Positions 35,301 through 43,843 of a stretch of 64,000 nt of DNA are shown here, piece after piece. Under the pieces are notes generated by a model. That model saw only the letters and a list, made by a program, of their open reading frames with translations, was not told where the DNA came from and did no database searches. The stretch's first letter is position 1, and the number at the start of each line of letters is the position of its first letter. The translations under genes and the position numbers were made by a program. The DNA is from CBDANW01 sp965197825 (GTDB lineage Bacteria; Acidobacteriota; Vicinamibacteria; Marinacidobacterales; DATDRI01), in NCBI GenBank assembly GCA_965197825.1, contig CBDANW010000002.1, positions 868,001 to 932,000 on the forward strand, read 5' to 3'.

Positions 35301-36908
35301 ATGGAACTCGGCGAACCTGCTCACGAGCTCGTCCGAACCGCGTACGCCCGTGAGGCCGGCGACACGGCCATCCTTTATAAGGGCATGAGCCTCGCCGATC
35401 TGGCTCACGTGGTGGGGCTCATCGAGTCCGAGATCATTCCGCGCCAAGCGGGCGGAGAGCTTCTGTGGGCGCTCATCGAGATACATCCTTCTCCGCCCCT
35501 CGATTTCGCCGTCGATCCGAAGCACGGCGATTCCTACTCCAATCGAGAAACGTACCTGAAAATGCTCACTCCTTCCGTCGTATGGCTCTCGGCCGGCCGC
35601 GCGCGCCGCGAGTCGACGACGACTGGCTATCGCATCACCGTTCGAGAACGGCTACTCGCCCTTGCTTCCGCGCTCGAAGACTGCGCCACCGCAGCGCTGG
35701 AGCTCGCGGAAACACACCGGGCCACGCTCTTCCCCGACTACACCTACCTCCAACCGGCCCAGCCAACGGTGTTCGGCCACTACTTGCTCACATTCGTGCA
35801 TCCGATGCTTCGAGATCTCGACCGATTGAGAACCGCCCACCAGCGCACCAACGTCAGCCCCGCGGGCGCGGGCAGCGTCAACGGAAGCCGCCTGCCGCTG
35901 GATCGCGACTCGCTTTCCGAGATGCTCGGCTTCGACGACGTCGTCACGCATACGCGGGATGCCATGTGGCAAACAGATGGTCCCATCGAGATCACCGCAA
36001 TGATCGCGGCGGCGCTCGTTAACATCGACCATTTGGCCGAGGACCTGCAGATCTTTTCCACCGCGGAGTTCGGTTTACTTGCGATTGCCGATCGCCACGC
36101 GCGCTCGAGCGTCATCATGCCGCAGAAGAAGAACCCCTACTCGCTCGCGTACCTACGCGGTCTCGCCGGCGAGTCCATCGGCAACTTGGCGGCCATGGCC
36201 GCGGTGGGCAAGACACCCTCTGGACAGATCGACAACCGGATGTTCGCCTATGGCACCGTTCCACGGGCACTCGGTCACACTATCGACGCGGTCCGCTTGA
36301 TGGCCGATGTCTTGAGGGGACTCGTCGTGAACACGAAGACTGCGGCTCGACGAGCCACTCAGGATTTCATCGGGGCCACGGATCTGGCGGAGATCATCAT
36401 GAAGGACTGCTCGATCGACTACAAGGCCGCGCACGACCTCGTCGCCCGAGCAGTGCGGGACGCCAGCGCCGCCGGCGAAACGACCCTCACCTCCGATCGT
36501 CTAGAGTCGGCAGCCGAGGCCAGCATCGGGAGGAAGCTTGGGATTGCCGCCGACAAAATCGCCGACTCACTCGACCCGGAGCGAATCGTCGCTACCCGTA
36601 CCGGTCGGGGAGGAGCAGCAGAGGCGTCGGTAAGGCAAATGATATTGGACTGCCGGAAGGAACTGGAACAACACCATGAGTGGCGTCTTTCCGCCTCCAA
36701 GAAGGCCCACGAGGCGGAAACACGATTGCTCTTGAAGGCCACGTCGCTCAAGATCGCGCCATCCACACCGGGCGAGAGCTCGTCTTCCGATAAAGACGAG
36801 AAAGAGGCGCCGAGCAAAGCGAGACCATCCAAGCCAAAATCTTTTGACGAGCTCTTCGAAGACTTGCCGAAGATGCCCCCCACACGCCGACGGTTTCCCA
36901 CCGAATGA
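35301..36908 (+). CDS. aspartase/fumarase-superfamily lyase (argininosuccinate-lyase-like, XcbC1 candidate)
   Basis: A 535-residue protein. The argininosuccinate-lyase-like core includes FPDYTYLQPAQPTVFGHYLL, SPAGAGSVNGSRLPLDR and the superfamily signature SSVIMPQKKNPYSLAYLRG. About 90 C-terminal residues form a charged Ser/Lys-rich extension not typical of ASL. Fourteen bases after the ComA-like gene. In the Xanthobacter pathway two superfamily members eliminate phosphate from phosphosulfolactate and then process sulfoacrylate; by order this one would do the elimination. A true arginine-pathway lyase is less likely because no arg gene is near. Confidence 0.85.
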   Translation: MELGEPAHELVRTAYAREAGDTAILYKGMSLADLAHVVGLIESEIIPRQAGGELLWALIEIHPSPPLDFAVDPKHGDSYSNRETYLKMLTPSVVWLSAGRARRESTTTGYRITVRERLLALASALEDCATAALELAETHRATLFPDYTYLQPAQPTVFGHYLLTFVHPMLRDLDRLRTAHQRTNVSPAGAGSVNGSRLPLDRDSLSEMLGFDDVVTHTRDAMWQTDGPIEITAMIAAALVNIDHLAEDLQIFSTAEFGLLAIADRHARSSVIMPQKKNPYSLAYLRGLAGESIGNLAAMAAVGKTPSGQIDNRMFAYGTVPRALGHTIDAVRLMADVLRGLVVNTKTAARRATQDFIGATDLAEIIMKDCSIDYKAAHDLVARAVRDASAAGETTLTSDRLESAAEASIGRKLGIAADKIADSLDPERIVATRTGRGGAAEASVRQMILDCRKELEQHHEWRLSASKKAHEAETRLLLKATSLKIAPSTPGESSSSDKDEKEAPSKARPSKPKSFDELFEDLPKMPPTRRRFPTE

Positions 36909-36941
36909 GAATTTCGATCGAGCCGCCGGGAGTCTAGTATC

Positions 36942-38321
36942 GTGCCCTCTCATATCTCCGATTCCCTCATCTACCGCAACTCGTGGGGCACCGAGGAGAC
37001 GCGCGCCATCTTCGATGACGTGCCGCGCACCCGCGCGTGGCTCGAGATTCTGGCCGCGCTTGCGGAAACGCAGGCGGAAGTCGGCCTCATCCCCGCCGAG
37101 GACGCCGCAAAAGTAGCTCGAGCTTGTCGGGAGATAACGCTAGACGCGGAGTTTTTCGAAGAAGTGCGGAAAGGGTTCGAGGAAACGAATCACACCACGC
37201 TCGGCCTCATCCGCGCCGTTCAACGCCGTTGCCCGGACAAATCCGGCGAATGGGTCTACTACGGCGCTACGGTTCAGGACGTCGCCGACACCTGGATGAT
37301 GATGGCGCTCGGCCAGGTCTGGTCCATCTCCTTCCGAGAGTTGCGCGCCCTCGAAGAAAACCTTCTCCGGCTCGCGGAAAAGCACCGCGACACGGTGATG
37401 TCCGGAAGAACTCACGGCCAAACGGGGCTCCCCATCACGTTCGGCTTCAAAGCCGCCGTGTGGGCACGTGAGACGCGCCGACACCTCTCACGTCTCAAGG
37501 AAATCCGGCCGCGGCTGGGAGAAGGTCAGCTCGCCGGCGGTGTGGGAAGCCTGTCGTCACTAGGACCGCGGGCCCTCGAGCTCCAGGAAAAATTCTTCTC
37601 ACGGCTGGGTCTAAGGCCGCCGGACATCGCGTGGACCACAGCCCGCGATGTCCTAGTGGAATGGTTCCAAATCCTCACGCTCGTCTCTGGCACGTCCGAC
37701 AAGATTGGACACGAGGTCTACAATCTGCAGCGATCGGAAATCAGTGAAGTCAGTGAAGGCTTTGTCTCCGGCACGGTGAGCAGCATCACCATGCCCCACA
37801 AGCGCAACCCGGAGATCGCCGAGCACCTCGGCACGCTCGCTAGGGTCATCCGACACAACGCGGCGCTCCTTGCCGAGTCCCAAGTGCACGACCACGAACG
37901 CGACGGGCGCGCCTGGAAGTCGGAGTGGGCGGTGCTGGCCGAGACTTCTATGGCGGCTGCCAAACTGCTCGCGCTGACCAATACCATGACGGCTCACTTG
38001 GTCGTTCACCCCGAGCGCGCCCTCACCAACCTCGCGGCGACCCGGGGCTTCGTGTTATCGGAAGCCGTGATGCTTGCGCTTGCCGAACGGGTCGGCAAGC
38101 AGAGCGCGCATACGCTGGTTTTCGAAACCGCGATGAAGGCGCATGAGGATGGCCGTACTCTCAAAGATGCCATCCTCGATAACCAGTCCATTCGCAAACA
38201 CCTCTCCGCGGAGGCAATCGAAGCGTTGTTCGACTATCGGCGGCACACCGGACTCTGCCGCGAGTTCGTGGATCGGGTTCTAACCATGGCAAGGAAAGAA
38301 CGAGAGGCGGACGCGGAATGA
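36942..38321 (+). CDS. aspartase/fumarase-superfamily lyase (adenylosuccinate-lyase-like, XcbD1 candidate)
   Basis: A 459-residue protein starting at GTG 36942 (PSHISDSLIYRNSWGTEETR). Superfamily features are GRTHGQTGLPITFGFKAAVW, LGEGQLAGGVGSLSSLGPRA and signature SGTVSSITMPHKRNPEIAEH. It resembles adenylosuccinate lyase and 3-carboxymuconate cycloisomerase. Following the first lyase by 33 bases, it is the candidate second lyase of bacterial CoM synthesis (in the published pathway a decarboxylation occurs after phosphate elimination). The stop overlaps the next gene as ATGA. Confidence 0.86.
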   Translation: MPSHISDSLIYRNSWGTEETRAIFDDVPRTRAWLEILAALAETQAEVGLIPAEDAAKVARACREITLDAEFFEEVRKGFEETNHTTLGLIRAVQRRCPDKSGEWVYYGATVQDVADTWMMMALGQVWSISFRELRALEENLLRLAEKHRDTVMSGRTHGQTGLPITFGFKAAVWARETRRHLSRLKEIRPRLGEGQLAGGVGSLSSLGPRALELQEKFFSRLGLRPPDIAWTTARDVLVEWFQILTLVSGTSDKIGHEVYNLQRSEISEVSEGFVSGTVSSITMPHKRNPEIAEHLGTLARVIRHNAALLAESQVHDHERDGRAWKSEWAVLAETSMAAAKLLALTNTMTAHLVVHPERALTNLAATRGFVLSEAVMLALAERVGKQSAHTLVFETAMKAHEDGRTLKDAILDNQSIRKHLSAEAIEALFDYRRHTGLCREFVDRVLTMARKEREADAE

Positions 38322-38704
38322 AACGAACTTCGCTGGTCATCGCCTGGCTCGCCCTCGCGGCATGTGGTGGAGGAGGCGACGGTGAGGCGGAAAGTGCGGT
38401 CACCACGACGCTCATTGGCAACGCTCCCGCCAGCGAGGAAGTCTTCATGGGAACCTGTATCAAGTGCCACGGTGACGATGCGACAGGCATCGAGGGCTCG
38501 GGCACCAACCTCACGATCAGCCAGTTCATTCGCGAAAAGACCGATGCCGAGCTCATCGATTACATAAAGGTGGGACGGGAGATGAACGATCCCCTCAACA
38601 CGACCGGGATCGCCATGCCGCCCTACGGTGCCAATCCCATGTTGACCGATCAGGATCTGGCGGACGTGGTGGCTTACCTAAGGACCGTGCAGCAAGAACC
38701 TTGA
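38318..38704 (+). CDS. cytochrome c lipoprotein
   Basis: A 128-residue protein with lipoprotein signal (SLVIAWLALAACGGGG, lipobox LAAC), haem c motif CIKCH in FMGTCIKCHGDD and distal Met in IAMPPYGANPMLTDQD. It is an exported monohaem class I cytochrome. It is coupled by ATGA to the preceding lyase gene and its stop overlaps the TTGATG of the next gene, so it is embedded in the CoM-type operon. A role in the terminal redox step, or as an electron donor to the upstream cbb3 oxidase, is speculative. Confidence 0.88.
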   Translation: MKRTSLVIAWLALAACGGGGDGEAESAVTTTLIGNAPASEEVFMGTCIKCHGDDATGIEGSGTNLTISQFIREKTDAELIDYIKVGREMNDPLNTTGIAMPPYGANPMLTDQDLADVVAYLRTVQQEP

Positions 38705-39684
38705 TGCCACTGCCCCCTCGCTTCCCGCTTGCACTCCTACCCACACCGCTGGTCGAAGCGCCCCGTCTGTCGCGCGTCCTCGGCGGTCCGCGGATTCTCT
38801 TGAAGCGTGACGACCTCACCGGCTTCGGCTTCGGCGGCAACAAGGTGAGGAAGCTCGAGTTCTTGATCGCCGCCGCCCTCGAAAAGAAGGCCGACATGAT
38901 CGTGACCGGGGCGGGACCCCAATCAAATCACATCCGCGCCACCGCGGCGGCGGCGCGAGTCGCGGGGCTCGACGTGGTGGCGGTCATGCATGGCGCACGC
39001 CCGTCAGAGGTCCAAGGCAATCTCCTGCTAGATGAGCTGCTCGGCGTGGAGATCCGTTTCACCAACGATCCCGACCGCTCCTTGGTCGATGGCAAGATCG
39101 AAGAGGCCGCGGAAGACCTGCGCCGAGCGGGGCGGCGGCCCTACGTCATCCCCCGGGGCGGAGCCTCCCCGCTCGGGACACTGGGCTATGTCGAGTGCGT
39201 TCGTGAGTTGCAGGCGCAACTGGAAACCATGAACGTCGAGCCGCAGTGGATCGTACTGGCCACCGGCGCTTGCGGGACGCAATCGGGGCTGCTCGCCGGT
39301 ACCAAACTGTCCGGCGCGCGGTACCGCATTCTGGGCGTCACGGTCAGCCGACCGGTCGCCGAATGCGAGGAGCGCATCATGCGACTGGCGTCCGAGGCCG
39401 CCCAGCTTGCCGGCCAGTCCATAACTTTTTCGCGTGACGACTTCATCGTTCGTGACGGCTTCGTCGGCCCCGGTTACGGGATCTCCTCAAAGGAAGGTGT
39501 CGAAGCCATCCGTCTCCTCGCACGTACCGAAGGTATTTTCTTGGACCCAACCTACACTGGCAAGGCGATGGCGGGACTCATCGAAGAGATTGGGTCCGGT
39601 CGGATAAGCAAAGATGAGACGGTCGTTTTCCTTCATACCGGCGGCGAACCGGCTCTCTTCACCCACCCCGAGATTTTGTGCTAG
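38704..39684 (+). CDS. D-cysteine desulfhydrase / ACC deaminase family PLP enzyme (XcbE1 candidate)
   Basis: A 326-residue fold-type II PLP enzyme. LLPTPLVEAPRLSRVLGGPR, LLKRDDLTGFGFGGNKVRKL (PLP Lys in GGNK), TGAGPQSNHIRATAAAARVA and ATGACGTQSGLLAGTKLSG are typical of D-cysteine desulfhydrase and ACC deaminase. In Xanthobacter the equivalent family member performs the thiolation step of CoM synthesis using cysteine-derived sulfur. It is coupled to the cytochrome gene and closes the array; the next gene (apaG) follows after one base. Confidence 0.9.
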   Translation: MPLPPRFPLALLPTPLVEAPRLSRVLGGPRILLKRDDLTGFGFGGNKVRKLEFLIAAALEKKADMIVTGAGPQSNHIRATAAAARVAGLDVVAVMHGARPSEVQGNLLLDELLGVEIRFTNDPDRSLVDGKIEEAAEDLRRAGRRPYVIPRGGASPLGTLGYVECVRELQAQLETMNVEPQWIVLATGACGTQSGLLAGTKLSGARYRILGVTVSRPVAECEERIMRLASEAAQLAGQSITFSRDDFIVRDGFVGPGYGISSKEGVEAIRLLARTEGIFLDPTYTGKAMAGLIEEIGSGRISKDETVVFLHTGGEPALFTHPEILC

Positions 39685-39685
39685 C

Positions 39686-40105
39686 ATGACCAGGCTTATG
39701 ATCCAACACAAGCCGACGTTCACGTCCGAGGCAGTCACCGAAGGGGTACGCGTGCTCGTCGCCTGCAAGTACTCTCCCGATCACTCGCAACCCCAAGTGA
39801 ATCGATGGTTCTTCTTGTACACCGTCAAGATCGCCAACGAGGGAACCGAGCCGGTGCAACTCGTCAGTCGGCATTGGATCATCGAAGACGCGGACGGCAA
39901 CGTCGAGGAAGTCCGTGGCCCGGGCGTCGTCGGACAGCAACCCCTCCTGTCCCCTGAGGAGTCCTTCCAATACACCTCCGGCTGCCCCTTGCAGACTCCT
40001 TTTGGATCCATGCGAGGCACCTACCAGATGGTGCGCCAAGGAGGAGAAGGCTTCGACGCGAAGATCGCTCCCTTCACCTTGAGCGAACCGTACACGATTC
40101 ACTAG
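39686..40105 (+). CDS. apaG: ApaG-domain protein
   Basis: A protein of about 139 residues (shorter by four if ATG 39698 is used) matching ApaG: VRVLVACKYSPDHSQPQVNR, FLYTVKIANEGTEPVQLVSR, HWIIEDADGNVEEVRGPGVV and YTSGCPLQTPFGSMRGTYQM. It has an immunoglobulin-like beta-sandwich fold. Biological role is poorly defined; linked to magnesium/cobalt phenotypes in enterics. Two bases from the upstream PLP gene, so it may be co-transcribed with it. Confidence 0.92.
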   Translation: MTRLMIQHKPTFTSEAVTEGVRVLVACKYSPDHSQPQVNRWFFLYTVKIANEGTEPVQLVSRHWIIEDADGNVEEVRGPGVVGQQPLLSPEESFQYTSGCPLQTPFGSMRGTYQMVRQGGEGFDAKIAPFTLSEPYTIH

Positions 40106-40155
40106 TGCTGTCCCTCCCGTGAACGTTCCAACTACGTTCTAGTTTCAGAACTGAT

Positions 40156-40986
40156 ATGGCGAAGAAGAAACGGAAGAAGAAAAGAAAACACAAGCTGACC
40201 GCTCGCAAGGCCGACAAACACTTGCTCTACGAGCTGAGCGTTCAAGCTCCAGAAATAGACGCCCGATTCTTGACTCGGTACTACAAGAAGCTAACCGGAA
40301 GAGCTGCGCGAACGTTTCGGGAAGACTTCTGCGGCACCGCCGCGCTTTCTTGCTGGTGGGTTCGACTCCATAGTGAGAACCGCGCCATTGGCGTCGACCT
40401 CGACGCCGCCACGCTCAAGTGGGCGCGCGATCACAAGGTAAGCGAATTGAACGAAGATCAGCATCAGCGTGTGCGTCTGATTCGCAACAACGTGCTCGCG
40501 GTTCAATCACCCAAGGTGGACATCGTCGCCGCCATGAACTTCAGCTATTCCGTCTTCAAGACCCGTAGACTGATGCAAGAGTACACGCGGAACGCTTACC
40601 GATCCCTGAAGCCACACGGCATTCTGGTCATGGACGCTTGGGGTGGAAGTGACACGATGGTCGAGACCCAGGATCGGCGCCGACAGCACGGCTTTACCTA
40701 CGTTTGGGATCAGATCGATTTCGATCCCGTCTCCCACGATACCCTCTGCAAGATCCACTTCGAGTTCCGTGATGGCACGCGCATGCGAAACGCGTTCGTC
40801 TACGACTGGCGACTCTGGACGCTTCCCGAGATGCAAGAGATCATGAGTGAGGCTGGGTTCCACGATGTTCACGTACTCTGGGAAGGCACGGACCGAGAAA
40901 CCGGGGAGGGAAACGGCAGGTTCCGGCGCTGTACCCGAGGTGGCGACGAGGATGCTTGGATCGCCTACGTCGTCGGACGGAAGTAA
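40156..40986 (+). CDS. class I SAM-dependent methyltransferase
   Basis: A 276-residue protein with a very basic N-terminus (MAKKKRKKKRKHK). SAM-binding features are FREDFCGTAALSCWWVR (glycine loop in variant form), AIGVDLDAATLKWAR (motif post I) and LKPHGILVMDAWGGSDTM. The basic tail suggests a nucleic acid or ribosome substrate, which is inference. Four bases separate it from the pseudouridine synthase-like gene, which fits an RNA-modification pairing. Confidence 0.85.
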   Translation: MAKKKRKKKRKHKLTARKADKHLLYELSVQAPEIDARFLTRYYKKLTGRAARTFREDFCGTAALSCWWVRLHSENRAIGVDLDAATLKWARDHKVSELNEDQHQRVRLIRNNVLAVQSPKVDIVAAMNFSYSVFKTRRLMQEYTRNAYRSLKPHGILVMDAWGGSDTMVETQDRRRQHGFTYVWDQIDFDPVSHDTLCKIHFEFRDGTRMRNAFVYDWRLWTLPEMQEIMSEAGFHDVHVLWEGTDRETGEGNGRFRRCTRGGDEDAWIAYVVGRK

Positions 40987-40990
40987 CACG

Positions 40991-41893
40991 ATGGGCCTGA
41001 ACCAAGGCTATTCCTACCGTGAGACGCTTGGTCCCGCCGCGGCACGGCTCACGGTGCTGGAATACCTGAGCCGAAGCTACCGGCATTCTTCTGCCGACCA
41101 GTGGCGAGCGAGAATCAAAGAAGGCTTGGTGCTCATCGACGGCCGGCCCGCCGGCCGGAAAGATGTCCTTCGGCGCGGGCAGACGCTCGTATGGCGCCGA
41201 CCTCCCTGGCAAGAGCCTCACGCGCCGCTCGTCTTTGCCATCCTCCACGAGGACGAACATTTCCTCGCGGTGGCCAAACCCGCGGGGCTGCCCACACTCC
41301 CCGGAGGCGGTTTCTCGAACCACACGTTGCTCGCACTCGTTCGCCGTTACTGCGCGGAGGCCACGCCGCTTCATCGGCTCGGCCGGGGAACTTCCGGAGT
41401 CATGCTCTGGGCGCGATCCGGGCTGGCACGCCGACGTATCTTGAGCGCCTGGCAGACCAAGGTGCGGCGTGTGTATCGCACATTAGTCCAGGGCATGCTC
41501 GGCGAAGACGAGTCGATCATCGAGACACCTATTGGCCTCGTGCCTCACCCCCTGCTTGGAACGGTCTTTGCCGCGATGCCCCTCGGTAAGCCTTCACTCA
41601 GCCGCGTCCGTCTATTGGAGCGTCGCACCGACACCTCACTGGTGGAAGTCGAGCTCCACACCGGGAGACCCCATCAGATCCGGATTCACCTTGCCGCCGC
41701 TGGTCACCCTTTGGTCGGAGACCCGTTGTACGCGACCGGTGGCCTGCCGAAGCCGGACAGCCGCGCGCTTCCCGGTGATCTCGGCTACCTTCTTCACGCG
41801 GAGCAGGTGCAATTCCCCCACCCCAAGACCGGACGTTCCATGGAAGTGACGTGCCTCCCGCCCCCTTCGCTTCGTGACTCGTTGACGGTATGA
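40991..41893 (+). CDS. RluA-family pseudouridine synthase-like protein with HRLG in place of HRLD
   Basis: A 300-residue protein with an S4-like N-terminus (RIKEGLVLIDGRPAGRKDVL), then the RluA fold: EHFLAVAKPAGLPTLPGGGF, HRLGRGTSGVMLWAR, VYRTLVQG, VELHTGRPHQIRIHLAAAGH and GYLLHAEQVQFPHP. In RluA enzymes the motif is HRLDxxTSG and the Asp is the catalytic nucleophile; here the position (residue 131, codon GGC) is Gly. HRLGRGTSG occurs in a divergent branch of the family as far as I recall, so this is not necessarily an error. Catalysis is doubtful; RNA binding is likely retained. Confidence 0.87.
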   Translation: MGLNQGYSYRETLGPAAARLTVLEYLSRSYRHSSADQWRARIKEGLVLIDGRPAGRKDVLRRGQTLVWRRPPWQEPHAPLVFAILHEDEHFLAVAKPAGLPTLPGGGFSNHTLLALVRRYCAEATPLHRLGRGTSGVMLWARSGLARRRILSAWQTKVRRVYRTLVQGMLGEDESIIETPIGLVPHPLLGTVFAAMPLGKPSLSRVRLLERRTDTSLVEVELHTGRPHQIRIHLAAAGHPLVGDPLYATGGLPKPDSRALPGDLGYLLHAEQVQFPHPKTGRSMEVTCLPPPSLRDSLTV

Positions 41894-41900
41894 TCCGTCC

Positions 41901-42632
41901 ATGTCGCGAACCGCTGCCGCGCTCGTCATCGGCAACGAAATCCTCAGCGGCAAAACTCAGGAACGCAACCTCCTGGAGCTAGCTCGCGTCCTGCGTGAAC
42001 TCGGTATCGCGCTGAAACGAGTGGTCGTCGTCACCGACGAGCTCGCCACCATCGCCAAGGAGGTCACCGCACTCGCATCCGCCCACGACTTTGTCTTCAC
42101 CAGCGGCGGAGTTGGTCCTACCCATGACGACGTGACGATGGCGGGCGTCGCCTTGGCCTTCGACGTACCGGTCGTTCGCCACCCTACGCTCGAGGAGATG
42201 CTACGACGCCACTTCGGCGAGCGATTAAACGACAGCCATCTGCGTCTGGCCCTCGTGCCCAAGGGGGCGCGCTTGCTATCCAAGCCGGACTCCCTCTGGC
42301 CCGTCACGATCATCGAGAACGTTTGGATCCTGCCCGGCATTCCCGAGGTGTTTCAAAAAAAGCTCGACATCGCGCGCGAACATCTAGGAGGCGACGCTCC
42401 GTATATTTCCCGCGCGGTCTACACGAACCTCGACGAAGCGGATCTCGCGCCGATGCTGAACGATGTCGTCCGGAAGCATCCCGGTGTCGACATCGGGTCT
42501 TATCCCGCGTGGAGCGACAAGAAATATCGAACCAAACTCACTTTCGATGGAAAAGACGCGGCGGCGATTAGCAGCGCGTTGGAAGCATTCTTGGCTCTGT
42601 TGCCCGAAGGAGAGCCTCAATGGACGGAATGA
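41901..42632 (+). CDS. CinA/MoaB-like molybdopterin-binding domain protein
   Basis: A 243-residue protein corresponding to the N-terminal domain of CinA: AALVIGNEILSGKTQERN, VFTSGGVGPTHDDVTMAGVA and WILPGIPEVFQKKL. CinA proteins have ADP-ribose/NMN pyrophosphatase activity in this domain and often a C-terminal deamidase, which is absent here. The downstream gene overlaps its 3' end by 13 bases. Confidence 0.9.
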   Translation: MSRTAAALVIGNEILSGKTQERNLLELARVLRELGIALKRVVVVTDELATIAKEVTALASAHDFVFTSGGVGPTHDDVTMAGVALAFDVPVVRHPTLEEMLRRHFGERLNDSHLRLALVPKGARLLSKPDSLWPVTIIENVWILPGIPEVFQKKLDIAREHLGGDAPYISRAVYTNLDEADLAPMLNDVVRKHPGVDIGSYPAWSDKKYRTKLTFDGKDAAAISSALEAFLALLPEGEPQWTE

Positions 42633-42949
42633 AGTCGGTGCCTATCGAGGACAGCCCCGTCGACAAGAGAGCAGGTCTCAGCCCCTCGCACGAGCGCCGA
42701 TGGGGATTGATTGGCGGCACAGTGGGTCCCCTGGTCGGAGTCGGCTCCGCGCTTGTGGCGGTCGGCATCGATGGCGTGCCCTGGTACTCCTCCGGCCCTT
42801 ACCCGCTCGTGTTTACCGAGCCTAGGCTCCTGGCGCTCGACGTTTATCTCCTCTTGGTTTTCTTGGCCGGAGTGGGATTCTCGACAGCCGGGGCCATCTA
42901 TTCTCGCCGGAGCGCCTATCCGAGGACCGATGCCTTGGGGCGGGTTTGA
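42620..42949 (+). CDS. small membrane protein, unknown
   Basis: A 109-residue protein with two hydrophobic segments (GGTVGPLVGVGSALVAVGI and LALDVYLLLVFLAGVGFSTA) separated by an aromatic-rich loop. The start overlaps the CinA-like gene and the stop overlaps a 23-codon frame, so it is in a coupled run. No family recognised. Confidence 0.65.
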   Translation: MDGMKSVPIEDSPVDKRAGLSPSHERRWGLIGGTVGPLVGVGSALVAVGIDGVPWYSSGPYPLVFTEPRLLALDVYLLLVFLAGVGFSTAGAIYSRRSAYPRTDALGRV

Positions 42950-43020
42950 TGGGAACGATCCTCATGGGCGTGAGCGGCCTCGTGTTGTTTACGCGTTTGG
43001 TGGCGCTGATTCTGTCGTAG
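42949..43020 (+). CDS. possible 23-residue membrane peptide
   Basis: ATG overlaps the preceding stop (TGATG). The peptide MGTILMGVSGLVLFTRLVAL plus three residues is almost entirely hydrophobic. It might be a separate small membrane protein or the end of the preceding gene lost to a frameshift. Evidence is only the coupling and hydrophobicity. Confidence 0.3.
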   Translation: MGTILMGVSGLVLFTRLVALILS

Positions 43021-43102
43021 TTCTGTCAGGTGAAACAACCTTGGCCGGACGAGGTCCTTCTCTCGAATTGTCGAGGAGCGAGAAGACTCGCCACGGTGAG
43101 AC

Positions 43103-43468
43103 TCATTCTGACTCTGCTTCGCCCATGAAGCTCACGAAATCAGACATCGGGACCACCGGCCCGTGGATGGGCACAATGGTTTCGATGTCCAGCTTCAGGC
43201 GCTTTATGTTCTGGTAGAACGTTCGACTGCTGCGGTTGGGGGTAGCCGGCGCCCGGTCACGCGACGGGGAGTAGAGATCCGCTTCCACCACAATCTTCTC
43301 CTCGGGTAGATACGCGATCGACATCCCGGCGCTGTGATTGAGGCCCTGGATATGGTGAATTTCCATATTTCGCGTGCCATCGCTCAACACGTATTTTTCC
43401 CGAAAGGTCTCAAAAGTGTGTAACTCCTCGCCGTGGCCCGTCGTGACAAGCGTGTCGGAATGTTCCAT
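43103..43468 (-). pseudogene. MBL-fold metallo-hydrolase, C-terminal fragment
   Basis: Native sequence begins about MEHSDTLVTTGHGEEL (near 43468) and reaches the stop at 43103, with NHSAGMSIAYLPEEKIVVEA and IVPIHGPVVPMSDFVSFMG resembling the C-terminal half of a metallo-beta-lactamase-fold hydrolase. The N-terminal zinc-binding half is absent: the gene is cut at the left end of the IS66 element. Residues read further upstream come from the IS. Confidence 0.75.
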
Positions 43469-43498
43469 CGTGAGCAGTCTTGAAAGGAGTGCGAAGCG

Positions 43499-43843
43499 AT
43501 GGAAGCGAGGACAGCATTTCGTAGGCGAGCACGTGAAGAAAATCGTGGCCGCACAGGTCGAGGGCGGCGTTACTCGCGGGAACAACGTCGCGAAGCGGTA
43601 CTGTATCTGAATCAGATGAAGGATCAGGGCGCGAGCCTTGAGGGTGTCGCGAGGGGGCTCGGGGTGAGTGGCTGGAGTCTATCTCGATGAAATCGAGAGG
43701 AGGCTATGAGGGGTATCGTTCGGCGTGTCGAAGTCGTGGAATCGGAAAAACGCACGGAGATTACGCTGGTAACCCCGCGAGGGTATCGAATCGAGAGTCT
43801 GTCGGAACAGCGGCTGCTGCGGCTTGTTGAGCAGCTGGGATGA
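43499..43843 (+). pseudogene. tnpA: IS66 TnpA with internal TGA
   Basis: ATG 43499 follows AAAGGAG. The frame reads EARTAFRRRAREENRGR, RYSREQRREAVLYLNQ and GVARGLGVSGWSLSR, then TGA at 43688, then continues in the same frame (REEAMRGIVRRVEVVESE, VTPRGYRIESLSEQRLLRLV) to TGA 43841. The stop replaces a codon after SLSR where TGG (Trp) would fit family pattern, so one substitution explains it. The IS is likely unable to move by itself unless read-through occurs. Confidence 0.75.
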
